NCBI RefSeq assembly: GCF_009617995.1
Contig: NZ_CP044129.1
Location: 2,356,001 to 2,420,000 of the forward strand
DNA length: 64,000 bases
Direction of reading: 5' to 3'
Source: Halomicrobium sp. LC1Hm
Lineage (GTDB): Archaea > Halobacteriota > Halobacteria > Halobacteriales > Haloarculaceae
Of the stretch, positions 8,135 through 16,791 are shown in pieces. A program made the position numbers and the translations under genes. Under the pieces are notes generated by a model. That model did no database searches, had not been told where the DNA came from, and saw nothing but the letters and a program-made list of their open reading frames with translations. Every line of letters starts with the position of its first letter. Positions within the stretch are counted from its first letter, which is position 1.

Positions 8135-8865
8135 CGTACCTCCTCATTCACGAGGGCGAAGACCGCGAGTACCTCCTCGCGGCCGGCGAGACCCTGGAGA
8201 CCGACCTCGGCGTGCTGGAGGTCCCCGACGATCCCGAGCCGGGCCAGGTCGTCGAGACACATCTAGACGAGCCGTTCACCGTGCGCGAGCTACGCGGTCC
8301 GGACCTGTTCAACCACCTCGAACGCACCGGCGCACCGATGATGCCACGGGATATCGGGATCGTCGTCGGCAAGACCGGCCTTCAGTCGGGCGACCGCGTG
8401 CTCGATGCCGGCACCGGAACGGGCGTCCTCGCGGCCTACCTCGCGCGGATGGGCGTGACGGTGACCACCTACGAGCGCGATCCCGACTTCGCCGACGTGG
8501 CCCGCGAGAACATGGCGATGGCCGGCGTCGAGGACCGCGTCGACGTGCGCAGCGGCGACGTGACGGCGGCCCTGTCGACGCTTACCGAGAGCGACTTCGA
8601 CGTGGTCACGCTCGACACCGGCGACGCCGCGGCGGTCGTCGAACGCGCGCCGGAGCTGCTCGTCCCCGGCGGCTTTCTCGCGGTCTACTCGCCGTTCGTC
8701 GAGCAGGCCCGCGAAGCGATCCAGACCGCACGGGACGCCGGGCTACAGGACGCGGAGACGCTGGAAACGATCCAGCGCGCGCTCGACGTGAGCGAGCGCG
8801 GCACCCGGCCGTCGACGCGAGGCGTCGGGCACACCGGCTACCTGACGTTCGCACGCAACCCCTGA
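8131..8865 (+). CDS. trmI: tRNA (adenine-N1)-methyltransferase TrmI
   Basis: This 244-residue SAM-dependent methyltransferase of the TrmI/Trm61 family makes m1A at position 58 (and in archaea also 57) of the tRNA T loop. A small N-terminal beta domain (residues 1-60) is followed by [20 protein letters not shown], then motif [17 protein letters not shown] and motif [20 protein letters not shown]. It closes with [12 protein letters not shown], the typical C-terminal strand. The start is GTG, overlapping the NAC stop, which implies translational coupling. The active form is expected to be a tetramer. Confidence 0.92.
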   Translation: MTYLLIHEGEDREYLLAAGETLETDLGVLEVPDDPEPGQVVETHLDEPFTVRELRGPDLFNHLERTGAPMMPRDIGIVVGKTGLQSGDRVLDAGTGTGVLAAYLARMGVTVTTYERDPDFADVARENMAMAGVEDRVDVRSGDVTAALSTLTESDFDVVTLDTGDAAAVVERAPELLVPGGFLAVYSPFVEQAREAIQTARDAGLQDAETLETIQRALDVSERGTRPSTRGVGHTGYLTFARNP

Positions 8866-8912
8866 CACTGGCGGCTGTCGGTCCGTGCGGCTCGACTGCG
8901 CGTCGTCGACGA

Positions 8913-9623
8913 TCAGCCGAGGCTGATACCCGTCGCCAACAGATTGATGCCGAGGTGTGAAATCGTGCTACTGGCCGTTCCGTAGCGGTGTCTGAGAACG
9001 CCCAGAACGACCGCGATCACGATCAGCGACACGAGCCGGAACGTCGGCGCACCGAGGTCGACGACGACGTGTTTCGCCACGAACGCCGTGGCAGTCACAC
9101 TGATTCCCAGCACCGGGCCGTACGCGTCGACGAGTGCGGTCTGGACCACGCCGCGCCAGGCCAACTCCTCTGCGATCGGGACGACGACGCCGTTGACGAC
9201 CAGGAGTGTCACGAGGACCCAGGCGGCCGTCTCGGCACCGCCGGTGGGTGTCGGCACCGAGGGGACGCCGACGGTGAAGACGTAGACGACCGCGAACGCC
9301 AGTAACAGGACGAAGTAGACGACGACGCCGACGAGGCCACCGAGGACGGCACCCCGAGATAGCTCGTAGCGCCAGCGGTTAGGCCCGATGCCGCGCCGGT
9401 TCCCGATAGTCGCTGCCAGGACGGCGAGAGCCGGGAACGTGAGCGCGATCAGGAGCATGTCCGCACCCGCACCGCTTCCGACCGCGTCGGCGAGTAGTGG
9501 TGTCCCGCGACGACGTACGAGAAACTCCACCGCGACCCACGTTGCGACGACGACGGCCGCGAGCGCGCGGGGGTCCGACGACACGCGCCCGAGTCTCCCG
9601 ACGGGTGGTTCTGCGTCAGACAT
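8913..9623 (-). CDS. CPBP-family intramembrane metalloprotease
   Basis: This 236-residue protein has about seven membrane helices and the three motifs of the CPBP (CAAX protease / bacteriocin-processing, ABI) family. They are EELAWRG at about residues 148-154, FVAKH near residue 185 and HLGIN near the C-terminus, which together form the Glu/His metal site in the membrane. Family members cleave prenylated proteins or peptides, and many have no known substrate. A second, unrelated CPBP gene lies at 15969-16787. It is monocistronic and convergent with trmI. Confidence 0.85.
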   Translation of the reverse strand: MSDAEPPVGRLGRVSSDPRALAAVVVATWVAVEFLVRRRGTPLLADAVGSGAGADMLLIALTFPALAVLAATIGNRRGIGPNRWRYELSRGAVLGGLVGVVVYFVLLLAFAVVYVFTVGVPSVPTPTGGAETAAWVLVTLLVVNGVVVPIAEELAWRGVVQTALVDAYGPVLGISVTATAFVAKHVVVDLGAPTFRLVSLIVIAVVLGVLRHRYGTASSTISHLGINLLATGISLG

Positions 9624-9748
9624 CTCGGTAGTCGTTCGACCGCAGTGGAGATTGCGTGTGGCTGGTCCGGTTCACGGTCCCCGAATCGAGGTCCCGAAAG
9701 AAAGGCGTTTCCTCCACGGCGAGTGGCGCTGCCGGCGAGATCACCGGC

Positions 9749-10384
9749 CTACTCGATCGCCCGGATCAGCTCGATCAGCTCGTTTCGGTACCGCTCGGGC
9801 GTCCTCGTCAGCACCGCGGGTGGCTCGTCGATCCCGAGGATGTCGGCCACGGGACGGGCCGGATACGCGCCGGCACCGATGCGAAAGCCATCGCCGTGCC
9901 AAACGCCGACCCAGCCCGTGATCGGCAGCGTCGCGTCCGGCTCCGACAGCGGCAGTTCGGCCCGATACTGTGTGAGCTTCGCTCGATCACCAGACGCGAC
10001 GCGGACACGCTCCGTGCGGCCCCGGCCGATCGACTCGAAGCCACGGTCGCGCAGCTCGGACTTGAACGTCCTGTTGGCCTCCGAGCGGACCGTCGGGAGG
10101 ATCATCGCGGGGCCGATGCCGGGCGACAGCGACGGCGTGAAGGTCAGTTTCGTCGCGAAGAAGAACCGCCAGCGCTGGTCCCGACCGCCGTACTCGGCGG
10201 CGGCCCGACGCGTTCGCTCGTCACCGTACAGCACCGTCGCGCCTTCGACGCGGGTCCCGGGGAGCTGAAACACCGTCTCGACGGTCTCGTCGGTTCGCGT
10301 CCAGTCGCCGTCGACGAGGCGTTGCTCGGGGACCGAAGGGAACCGTTCGTCGGAAGGTGACACACCTCGTACTGACAGTGGCAC
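9749..10384 (-). CDS. conserved haloarchaeal protein of unknown function
   Basis: This protein has about 211 residues, with an uncertain start (GTG at 10384 or an in-frame GTG at 10363). I do not recognise a named domain. It is predicted soluble and alpha/beta, with a central block (RWRFFFATKLTFTPSL then GPAMILPTVRSEANRTFKSE) and a second block (GWVGVWHGDGFRIGAGAYP) ending in an amphipathic helix RYRNELIELIRAI. No Cys pairs, signal sequence or membrane helix are seen. It lies 24 bases downstream of the TFS gene on the same strand, so it may be read through from that promoter. Confidence 0.6.
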   Translation of the reverse strand: MPLSVRGVSPSDERFPSVPEQRLVDGDWTRTDETVETVFQLPGTRVEGATVLYGDERTRRAAAEYGGRDQRWRFFFATKLTFTPSLSPGIGPAMILPTVRSEANRTFKSELRDRGFESIGRGRTERVRVASGDRAKLTQYRAELPLSEPDATLPITGWVGVWHGDGFRIGAGAYPARPVADILGIDEPPAVLTRTPERYRNELIELIRAIE

Positions 10385-10408
10385 CCACCTAACAGTTCCG
10401 TCGAGCAG

Positions 10409-10732
10409 TCAGTGGTCGTCTTCGCGCCACTTGTGGTCGCACTCGGTACAGGTGAAAAAGCGCGTCTCGGACTCGTCGGCGGCCCGGATCTGCTTCATCT
10501 CCCAGAAGGCTCGGTCGTTGCCACACTCGGGACAGTGCGCGTCCGTCGTCGGCCCCATGTCCTCGGCCTCGACCTCGGAGGTGTCGACGATCTCGCTCTC
10601 TTCCTGTCCCTGCGTGGTCACCATCGAACTTTCGTCCGCCGCGTCGCGGGCCTTCTCGGCACCGCAGCTGCCACAGACCCAGACGCCGTCTTCGGCTTTC
10701 ATCATCGAACCGCAGTCGTCACAGAACTCCAT
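10409..10732 (-). CDS. tfs: transcription factor S
   Basis: This 107-residue archaeal TFS is the homologue of eukaryotic TFIIS and RPA12/RPB9. It rescues backtracked RNA polymerase by stimulating transcript cleavage. The N-terminal zinc ribbon is MEFCDDCGSMM...WVCGSCG. An acidic linker follows, then the C-terminal TFIIS-type ribbon HCPECGNDRAFWEMKQIRAA with FFTCTECDHKWRE. The acidic pair that enters the polymerase active site is normally an Asp-Glu in this ribbon, and ADESETRFF keeps it (DE). The length matches the family, and the gene reads from an AT-containing promoter just upstream. Confidence 0.95.
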   Translation of the reverse strand: MEFCDDCGSMMKAEDGVWVCGSCGAEKARDAADESSMVTTQGQEESEIVDTSEVEAEDMGPTTDAHCPECGNDRAFWEMKQIRAADESETRFFTCTECDHKWREDDH

Positions 10733-10803
10733 AGTTGACTGAGATTGCCATCGAAGTGGTTTAAGCTCGGGGGTTCACCGCTCAGACGGAGCGCTGTCAT
10801 TGC

Positions 10804-10844
10804 GTACCGGTGAGCGTCTCCCACGTCCCAACGCTCACCGCTAC
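10804..10844. repeat. inverted repeat/hairpin, family B copy 1
   Basis: Ten-base arms CGGTGAGCGT and ACGCTCACCG enclose a 13-base loop, with outer GTA/TAC flanks separated by a single C on each side. It lies between the TFS promoter and the 3' end of the next gene. The arm and flank sequence (GTACCGGTGA) closely resembles the hairpin at 25694-25760, which suggests a dispersed element. It could also work as a terminator for the downstream minus-strand gene. Confidence 0.5.
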
Positions 10845-10863
10845 ATCGCGACGGCCGTCCGTA

Positions 10864-11904
10864 TCAGCGTTCCAGCCAGCTCGAACAGGCGTCCAGGTCG
10901 TCCATGGTTCGCTCGTGGAGCTGACAGTACGGCGTCGACTCGCCGTCTTCCATCACGTACTCGAAGTGCCGACAGTTCCCGCAGTACGCTTCGACGGCGT
11001 CCTCGTCATCGTCCTCGTCACCGTCGCTCGTCGAATCGAGGAAGTCGTTGCTGAAGGCCGCGCCACCGGTCGCCGTCTCGTCGGCGTCGATCACTTCGCC
11101 GCCGTCGGCGCTGGGTACTGTCTGTGGCCCCCCGGAGTGACCCGCGGCGGTGTCGGCGGTGTGATCGAGGGAATCCGTCTGGGTGGCCCGGTCACGCCGA
11201 GCGTCGTCCGGCCGGCGATCGGCGGCCGGCGACCCATCGTCGTCGGTCACGTCGCTGTCGGCGCGTGTGGCCCCGGACGTAACTGTCGCGCCATCGTGGC
11301 CGGTCGACGCGGTCTCGCGGTTCGTCTGGGTCTCGACCTCGCCGTCGAGGTCCGTGCCGAAGAGGCCGACGCCGCCGAAGCGACCGAGCGAGCGGGCCTC
11401 TTCGACGAGCTGGATCGTCCCCTGGCGGGTGATCTCCATGCGGGCCGTCCCGCCGGGATCGTTGCGGGTCTTGAACGTCGCCAGCGCGACGAACAGACAC
11501 CAGAAGATCGTGACGACGCCGAAGAAGTAGACGGCCGTCGTCGCCAGCGTCAGCAGCGGCGCGGCGGTGACCCAGTCGTAGGGATAGACGTGCTGGAACA
11601 TGGCGACGCCAATCGCCGTGATCCCCGTCCCGACGATTGCAGCCCCACGGATCGACCGCGACGCCGGGAGGACGGCGAAGACCCCGAGCAACACGGTCGG
11701 CAAGCCCAGTCCCGCGAGGACGCCCGCCAGCTCCCGAGCCGGGTACCGTCCCAGCGACTGGACACCCACGTTCGTCGTCGCCAGCGCGATGGCACCCACC
11801 ACCATCGTCCCGCCGACGAGAAAGAGCCCGCTGCCGAGGAGCTGCTGTCGCCGGCTGGCCACGCGGCCGACGTTGCCCTCGTACACGTCTGTGAGACTCG
11901 TCAT
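10864..11904 (-). CDS. four-helix membrane protein with C-terminal Cys (zinc-type) motif
   Basis: This 346-residue protein is read from the ATG at 11904 (MTSLTDVYEGNVGRVASRRQ). Four membrane helices lie between about residues 25 and 150. A long, low-complexity acidic linker with many D, T and A residues spans about residues 185-305. The protein ends in a compact cysteine cluster, CGNCRHFEY...YCQLHERTMDDLDACSSW, likely to bind zinc or iron. It resembles a haloarchaeal family of permease-like proteins with no known function. It is monocistronic. The Cys tail could be a redox or protein-contact site (inference). Confidence 0.65.
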   Translation of the reverse strand: MTSLTDVYEGNVGRVASRRQQLLGSGLFLVGGTMVVGAIALATTNVGVQSLGRYPARELAGVLAGLGLPTVLLGVFAVLPASRSIRGAAIVGTGITAIGVAMFQHVYPYDWVTAAPLLTLATTAVYFFGVVTIFWCLFVALATFKTRNDPGGTARMEITRQGTIQLVEEARSLGRFGGVGLFGTDLDGEVETQTNRETASTGHDGATVTSGATRADSDVTDDDGSPAADRRPDDARRDRATQTDSLDHTADTAAGHSGGPQTVPSADGGEVIDADETATGGAAFSNDFLDSTSDGDEDDDEDAVEAYCGNCRHFEYVMEDGESTPYCQLHERTMDDLDACSSWLER

Positions 11905-12126
11905 GGGGCGTTCTAGGGCTGCTGCCCTCAAAACTACCCGTCAGACGCGTGGCAGACGGGAAGAAAGCCCGAACGTCGTGAGGGGTCTCGGAAAGCTCGA
12001 ACGGTGACGATGAGGTGCCCTGCGAAAGCAGGCGGGGTGATCGACACGCCAGTGCGGTGGTCGTTCGACGGGAGCCGACGCCAGCGTTCCGAAAACCCTA
12101 ATCACGGCCGCTCGGAAGGTGGCAGT

Positions 12127-12411
12127 ATGAGCGACGACGAGGAAACAGACGAGGGGCCGGCAGTCGAACTCGGCGAGGGCGATTCGGTCGCCGGTGCGCC
12201 CCTGGCACGCGTTAGCTCCCGACTCACGTGGGGTATCGAGCACAGCACGATCGTCGAGCGCGAGGGCGACACCGAGATCCGGACACCGGACGGTCCACAG
12301 CCACTCGCCGACCTGATGGACGACGTGGACGTCCCCTACTTCGAGCACCGCCGCGAGTTCGAGTCGGCCGTCCGTGAAGTGCTCGGCGACGGCCCGGTTC
12401 CGACCGAGTAA
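12127..12411 (+). CDS. small acidic DUF5789-like protein
   Basis: This 94-residue protein has an acidic, disordered start (MSDDEETDEGPAVELGEG) followed by a conserved core. LARVSSRLTWGIEHSTIVER, TEIRTPDGPQPLADLMDDVD and YFEHRREFESAVREVLGDGP match the small haloarchaeal DUF5789 group as I recall it. The ATG at 12127 is preferred over a longer frame because MSDDEE is the usual beginning and an A/T-containing element precedes it. The core looks like a helix-turn-helix or small alpha/beta fold. Function unknown. Confidence 0.65.
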   Translation: MSDDEETDEGPAVELGEGDSVAGAPLARVSSRLTWGIEHSTIVEREGDTEIRTPDGPQPLADLMDDVDVPYFEHRREFESAVREVLGDGPVPTE

Positions 12412-12523
12412 CACAGCGGACTGTTCTGTCGCAGTCGCCGTTCACGGCGCGTCCAGCGGACACGCTGTACGCCGAGTAGAGAGCCGTCAGCTCACACGAG
12501 AGTGCGGTCCGTGTCACGCCGGT

Positions 12524-12805
12524 TCAGCTGCGAGACGCGTCGTCGGACCGATCCCGCCGCTCGTCGTCGGTGTCGCTCTCGGCGCTGGACTGCTGGTGTC
12601 GGAGCCGCTCGACTTCGCGTTCGAGTTCTGCCACGCGCTCGTCGGTCTCGTCGTCGCCCGAGAGCCACCGCAAGAGAAGCACGACCAGTCCGACGACCAA
12701 CAGGATAGGGGCCGCGAGCATGATGAGGATCAAGAACACGATCACGAGCTCTTGCGTCCCTGGGAGACCGATCTGGAGGGCAATCACGTCCGGTACATCT
12801 GTCAC
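12524..12805 (-). CDS. single-helix membrane protein with coiled-coil tail
   Basis: This 93-residue protein has one or two tightly spaced hydrophobic stretches (VIVFLILIMLAAPILLVVGL then VVLLLRWLSG), then a charged heptad-like tail (DERVAELEREVERLRHQQ) and a disordered acidic end. The layout matches the gene 15 bases upstream at 12820-13023, though the sequences differ. The pair may come from an old duplication or form a hetero-oligomer. It recalls short TatA-like or phage-shock-like scaffolds but has no diagnostic TatA motif. Function unknown. Confidence 0.65.
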   Translation of the reverse strand: MTDVPDVIALQIGLPGTQELVIVFLILIMLAAPILLVVGLVVLLLRWLSGDDETDERVAELEREVERLRHQQSSAESDTDDERRDRSDDASRS

Positions 12806-12819
12806 GCCAGAATAAGAAC

Positions 12820-13023
12820 TTACTGGTCGTCGAGTCGGTCCACGCGGCGCTGTAGCTCTTCGACCTGCTGTTCCAGTCGGTCGAGGCGCTGCTGGTCTGG
12901 CGAGCGGTTCTGCCTGACGAGCAAGACGCCGCCGACGAGCGCGAGCGACACCACGAGAAAGAGCAACAGGAGCGCGCCGACGAAGAGCAGTTCGACGCCG
13001 ACCGGAAGCTGTAGCGGTTCCAT
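12820..13023 (-). CDS. small membrane protein with coiled-coil tail
   Basis: This 67-residue protein starts MEPLQLPVGVELLFVGALLL. It has one long membrane segment (ELLFVGALLLLFLVVSLALV) followed by a basic stop-transfer and a coiled coil, DRLEQQVEELQRRVDRLDDQ. It is transcribed just ahead of the similar 12524-12805 gene with a 14-base gap, so they probably form an operon. The ATG start overlaps no other gene. I do not recognise the family; it may be a membrane scaffold. Confidence 0.65.
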   Translation of the reverse strand: MEPLQLPVGVELLFVGALLLLFLVVSLALVGGVLLVRQNRSPDQQRLDRLEQQVEELQRRVDRLDDQ

Positions 13024-13064
13024 ACCGGCGTCTGGACGGCGAGGCGTATAAGCGCTGTCGGCGA

Positions 13065-14363
13065 TCAGAAGTCGGCCAGTGTCGACTGGAGTCCCGCGAC
13101 CATGTCGGATTTGCGCCGGAGCGTCCCCAGCGACACCGGGAGCTGTTCGGTGACGGCAGTCACGGCGTCGCGGAAGCTCTCGGCGACGGCGGGCTGGTCC
13201 TGATAGGCAGTGTCGCCGGGTTCGCTCGTCTCGCGAGCGACGCCCGCCTCGAAGGCGTTTCGGACGCCCTCGCGGACCTGCCAGACGCCGACAGGTGCCC
13301 AGTAGTCGTCCGTGACCTCCCGCAGGACGAGACACTTCGCCTGGCGGTCTCGCTCCTGGAGGTGTTCGAGCACGCCTAGTCGCGAGGCGTAGTACGCGCC
13401 GGCAGTCTCCTCGACGTAGCCAGTGCGGCCCTCGTAGCCCTCGTTGGCGCTTGCGAGGTAGTGGGTCTGGCCGGTCGGGTTCCAGACGCTCTCGGGGGCT
13501 TTCATCTCGACGAGTTCGAACTCCCACTGGCCCGGAGCCATGAGGACCCAGTAGCGGTTGCCCATGTACTCGTTGTACCAGACCTCGGTCTGGTCGATGG
13601 TGTTGCGGTTCTGGATCGTCCCCCGCAGATACTGCCCGACCGTGTCGTCGACGGCGGTGATCGACCACCGCGTCGGGACGAGTCTGCGCTGGCGGCCCCG
13701 TCCCAGCGCGCCCGCAGAGAGGATCGTGTTGACCTCGTACACGTCGAACCCCCGGCGGTAGAGGTAGTTCATCGCGCCCTCTGCCTGCCAGTCGTCGTCC
13801 TCAAGGGTCTTCTCGACGGCGCGGGGGACGTGTGGGTTCTCCGCGAGGTCGGCGGTGGTCGCGCTGGCACGCGGCCCCGTGGGCGTGCCCACGTCGTCGA
13901 AGCGAACGTCCAAATCCGGCGTACCGTCGAGTCCGACCTCCACGTCGACCGGATGGTCGGCGATCGCGACCTCGCGCTGCGTGCCGACGAAGCCGTCCCA
14001 CACGTCCGACACGTCGACGTTCGCCGAGCGCGTGGAGTTGAGCAGCCCCGTCCGGCGCTGGAGCACGTCGTCGATCCCCAGCCCGTCCTGGTACCACTGG
14101 CCGCTGGTGGCGAACTGCCCGGCGTCGGCGTCGGACGCCATCGGCGAGAGCACGCCCGTCGACACGTCGGGATAGCCCGACCGGCCGACGAAGATCTCCG
14201 GCGCGGTCGAGCCAAAGAGCGCGTCGCCCTGGACGGCCTCCTCGAACTGTCGTTCGACGTCCTCGAGGTGGTTCGTGATCTCGTAGGACTTCTCCTCGGC
14301 GAGGCGACGCCGCTCGGCGGCCTCGTCGCGATCGAACCCCTCGATGAACTCGTCGAGACGCAT
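13065..14363 (-). CDS. nreA: DNA repair protein NreA
   Basis: This 432-residue protein belongs to the archaeal Nre family. Haloferax NreA is known to act in DNA damage repair through PCNA. Recognisable blocks are GSTAPEIFVGRSGYPDVSTG, VDVSDVWDGF, VPTRWSITAVDDTVG, NRYWVLMAPGQWEFELVEMK and the final QSTLADF. That C-terminal heptapeptide fits the PCNA-interacting PIP box (QxxLxxF) exactly. There is no N-terminal zinc ribbon of the kind found in some Nre proteins, because the sequence starts directly with MRLDEFIEGFDRDEAAERRR. It is a single gene with clear spacing on both sides. Confidence 0.93.
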   Translation of the reverse strand: MRLDEFIEGFDRDEAAERRRLAEEKSYEITNHLEDVERQFEEAVQGDALFGSTAPEIFVGRSGYPDVSTGVLSPMASDADAGQFATSGQWYQDGLGIDDVLQRRTGLLNSTRSANVDVSDVWDGFVGTQREVAIADHPVDVEVGLDGTPDLDVRFDDVGTPTGPRASATTADLAENPHVPRAVEKTLEDDDWQAEGAMNYLYRRGFDVYEVNTILSAGALGRGRQRRLVPTRWSITAVDDTVGQYLRGTIQNRNTIDQTEVWYNEYMGNRYWVLMAPGQWEFELVEMKAPESVWNPTGQTHYLASANEGYEGRTGYVEETAGAYYASRLGVLEHLQERDRQAKCLVLREVTDDYWAPVGVWQVREGVRNAFEAGVARETSEPGDTAYQDQPAVAESFRDAVTAVTEQLPVSLGTLRRKSDMVAGLQSTLADF

Positions 14364-14429
14364 CGAGAGACCGTTGGACGCTCGGCGATAAAACAGTGAC
14401 TCTCGTGGCGGGCACGCCGACCGACGACC

Positions 14430-14801
14430 TCACGCGTACTGATCGTAGAAGTACAGTCCGACCGCGACGAGCAGCGCGAACGAGCCGACGGTGTCGATCA
14501 AGAGCACTCGCTGGACGAGTTCGAACCCCGCGAGACCCTGATAGGCGATCGACAGCCCGGCGATGCCGAGTGTCGCCACCAGCGCCACCGCGACGGGCTC
14601 CGTCTCGCGGGCGCGACTGATCCGCCGAGTGCCGACGCCACAGGCCAGTAACACGAGCACGCCGATGAGGAGATCCGAGAGCGGCCCGGCGTAGGCGTTC
14701 GTCGTCGAGAGTTCCGTGACGAACAGCGCCACGTACACCAGCAGCGCACCGACGACGATCTGTCGCTGGCGCTGTGAGCGGATCGCGAAGATGTCTGTCA
14801 T
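14430..14801 (-). CDS. four-helix membrane protein, unknown
   Basis: This 123-residue protein is read from the ATG at 14801 (MTDIFAIRSQRQRQIVVGAL). Four hydrophobic helices fill the chain, separated by short polar loops. The second loop contains GTRRISRARETEP, a basic cytoplasmic-side signature, and the protein ends at LYFYDQYA. I recognise no family. It lies downstream of the divergent 14965 gene's promoter and reads towards nreA. Confidence 0.6.
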   Translation of the reverse strand: MTDIFAIRSQRQRQIVVGALLVYVALFVTELSTTNAYAGPLSDLLIGVLVLLACGVGTRRISRARETEPVAVALVATLGIAGLSIAYQGLAGFELVQRVLLIDTVGSFALLVAVGLYFYDQYA

Positions 14802-14964
14802 CGTCGGGCAATGGACTGGGGGAAAGATAACAGTGACGAGCACGAGACGATGCCAGCCGGCGGCACTCCGGACACCGGCGTCTCGTTGGTCGACGATGTG
14901 AGGACTCCCCCGCCGTCGCGCTCGATCGGAACGGAACGCAACACATAGGAAACTGGCACCGACA

Positions 14965-15612
14965 GTGGCGTCTGTGCCCTCCAACACAAACAGCGACGTT
15001 CCGCGAGACGTCTCCGCCGTCGTCCGTCGATACCGACGCCTCGAACGACCGATCAGTGCCGGCATCGCCGTCCTCGTCGGACTCGTCGCGGCAGCCGCGA
15101 TCATCACGCTCCCGCTGGCGGTCGGCCTCGCGGTCGCAGTCGCCGTGTTCGTCGTCGTCCGCGTCCCCATCTTCGAGACCGGTGGGACGACGACGCTGTC
15201 GACCCAGCAGCGTCCCGACGAGGTGCGTGCGGCCTTCGAGAGTGCCAGCCCGCCACCGCTGGTCTTCCAGTGGGAGCTGGCCGACGAGGTCGAGCGAGTC
15301 GACGGAGGCTGGAGCTACGAGATCTCGTATCTCCGGGGACTGCGATCGGTCCGGCTGCACGTCGAGACCCGACCCGGCGACGACGCCGACCTCGAACTGG
15401 TGGTCACCGTCGGCGACGAGTCGTGGGGGACCTACCGCGTCGACATCGAGGCCCGCGACGACGAGACGATCGTCGTGATCGACACGACCTCGGATCGCAG
15501 ATTCGGCCTCCGACGACTACCACAGTGGTTCGTGGGCCAGCGATACCGGACGGCGGCGCTGTCTGCACAGGGCTACACCGTCGTCGAGCAGGACACGCGA
15601 CTGACGCTCTAG
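14965..15612 (+). CDS. membrane-anchored protein, unknown
   Basis: This 215-residue protein probably starts at GTG 14965 (an alternative GTG is at 14974). Two adjacent hydrophobic helices (ISAGIAVLVGLVAAAAIITL and AVGLAVAVAVFVVVRVPIF, about residues 30-70) precede a soluble beta-rich domain of about 140 residues with repeated strands (LVFQWELADEVERVDGGWSY, RLHVETRPGDDADLELVVTV). The C-terminal domain resembles a lipid-binding or SRPBCC-like sheet only loosely. It is divergent from the small membrane gene at 14430-14801. Function unknown. Confidence 0.6.
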   Translation: MASVPSNTNSDVPRDVSAVVRRYRRLERPISAGIAVLVGLVAAAAIITLPLAVGLAVAVAVFVVVRVPIFETGGTTTLSTQQRPDEVRAAFESASPPPLVFQWELADEVERVDGGWSYEISYLRGLRSVRLHVETRPGDDADLELVVTVGDESWGTYRVDIEARDDETIVVIDTTSDRRFGLRRLPQWFVGQRYRTAALSAQGYTVVEQDTRLTL

Positions 15613-15668
15613 AGTCGCTCTGATAGCAACGCACAGAATATTTATGTATATCAGAAGGTAATTCAAAC

Positions 15669-15851
15669 ATGGATGAGATTAAGGGATATCTGGCAATTAT
15701 AACAATGCTCCTCGGATTTCAGACACTCAACGCAGTTTCTGATAACACGAGCAGTCTTTTTACTGAAGTTGGAGCAGGTCTCGCCATCTTAGTGATACTG
15801 CTTGTCCCAATTTACCTCCTCGGAAAAGCAGTCTACCCGAAATTACGATGA
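15669..15851 (+). CDS. small two-helix membrane protein in an AT-rich patch
   Basis: This 60-residue protein (MDEIKGYLAIITMLLGFQTL) has two hydrophobic segments, the second being VGAGLAILVILLVPIYLLG, and ends in a basic KAVYPKLR. The surrounding 270 bases are strikingly AT-rich for this genome. A clear TATA-like TTTATGTATAT lies about 25-35 bases upstream of the ATG. The amino acid composition is not acidic, unlike most proteins here. This looks like imported DNA. Function unknown. Confidence 0.55.
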   Translation: MDEIKGYLAIITMLLGFQTLNAVSDNTSSLFTEVGAGLAILVILLVPIYLLGKAVYPKLR

Positions 15852-15968
15852 TATGATCTTCTGACGGATTTATATGTGGTAACAAAGTAGCTTGCCGCGC
15901 TACAGTACCGCGACGAGGCGCTGGCCGCACGAGTACAGGGCTGTCGACCGGGAGACCGAGGCCTCGTT

Positions 15969-16787
15969 CTATGGATCGCCCGCGAACGTCTCAACGGTCA
16001 GCCGGTCGTAGCCCATTCCCTCGTGGACCGCGAGCTCCAGGGCGTTCACGAGGTAGTGGGCGACGACCACCACGAGCAGGCTGTTCGTGAGGACGTAGCC
16101 GGCCGCGAGTGCGAGCCCGAGCCCGCCCGTGACGAGCATGCCGACTTTCCCCTGCGCACCGTGGGCGGCACCGAAGACGACCGACGAGACGACCGCGAGC
16201 AGCCACGGCGAGAGGGAGAAGCCGGCGGCCAGCGCACCGATGGCAGCGCCACGGAAGACGACTTCCTCGACGACGGCGACGGTCGGCAGCGCGACGCCGA
16301 GCAGGAGGACCCACCCGCCGACGGAGTCGGGGGCGAGCAGTTCCCGGACGGCTTCGTCGTAGCCCGCACCGGTCGCGTCGGCGATCGCACCCGCGGCTTC
16401 GTTGGCCAGCCAGAGGGTGACGCCGAAGCCGATCCCGACGGCGACGCCGGGGAGACCACGGGCGAGAGCGGTCTCGGGGATTCCGAGCGCCCACGGCGGG
16501 ATCGAGAAGTACACCGCGGCCCCGACGACGACCGCGCCGAACAGCCCCTGGGTCACGACGACGTTGGCGAGTAAGGCACCGGGCGACAGCCGCGCCCGCG
16601 GGTCCGCCACTGGCCGCTCGAAGCGCGGTACGACTGGGTCGGTCGGTCGCGGATCGCGTGGCGAGGGCTCTCTGAACCGGACGGGATCGTCGTCGCCACT
16701 CAGGGCCGACTGGGACGCTCTCGCGAGTGCGAGAAGCAAGAACAGAGAGACGGCGAGCAGGCCGGCGAAGGCGGCCCACCGCGCCAC
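15969..16787 (-). CDS. CPBP-family intramembrane metalloprotease
   Basis: This 272-residue multi-pass protein has the complete CPBP motif set: EEVVFRG (about residue 178), FGAAH and HYLVN near the C-terminus. The Glu/Glu/Arg plus two His residues would form the membrane-buried active site. The N-terminal 85 residues hold one helix and a charged linker (PSPRDPRPTDPVVPRFERP). The start is GTG at 16787. It sits 4 bases downstream of the lonB stop codon on the same strand, so it is probably co-transcribed with that membrane protease gene. The pairing suggests a shared role in membrane protein quality control (inference). Confidence 0.87.
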   Translation of the reverse strand: MARWAAFAGLLAVSLFLLLALARASQSALSGDDDPVRFREPSPRDPRPTDPVVPRFERPVADPRARLSPGALLANVVVTQGLFGAVVVGAAVYFSIPPWALGIPETALARGLPGVAVGIGFGVTLWLANEAAGAIADATGAGYDEAVRELLAPDSVGGWVLLLGVALPTVAVVEEVVFRGAAIGALAAGFSLSPWLLAVVSSVVFGAAHGAQGKVGMLVTGGLGLALAAGYVLTNSLLVVVVAHYLVNALELAVHEGMGYDRLTVETFAGDP

Positions 16788-16791
16788 GGTT

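Noticed and set aside
9660-10360. Plus-strand frame of 234 codons opposite the 9749-10384 gene
   Set aside because: It is Arg-rich and without domains. The minus strand has the acidic composition and hydrophobic pattern of a real protein.
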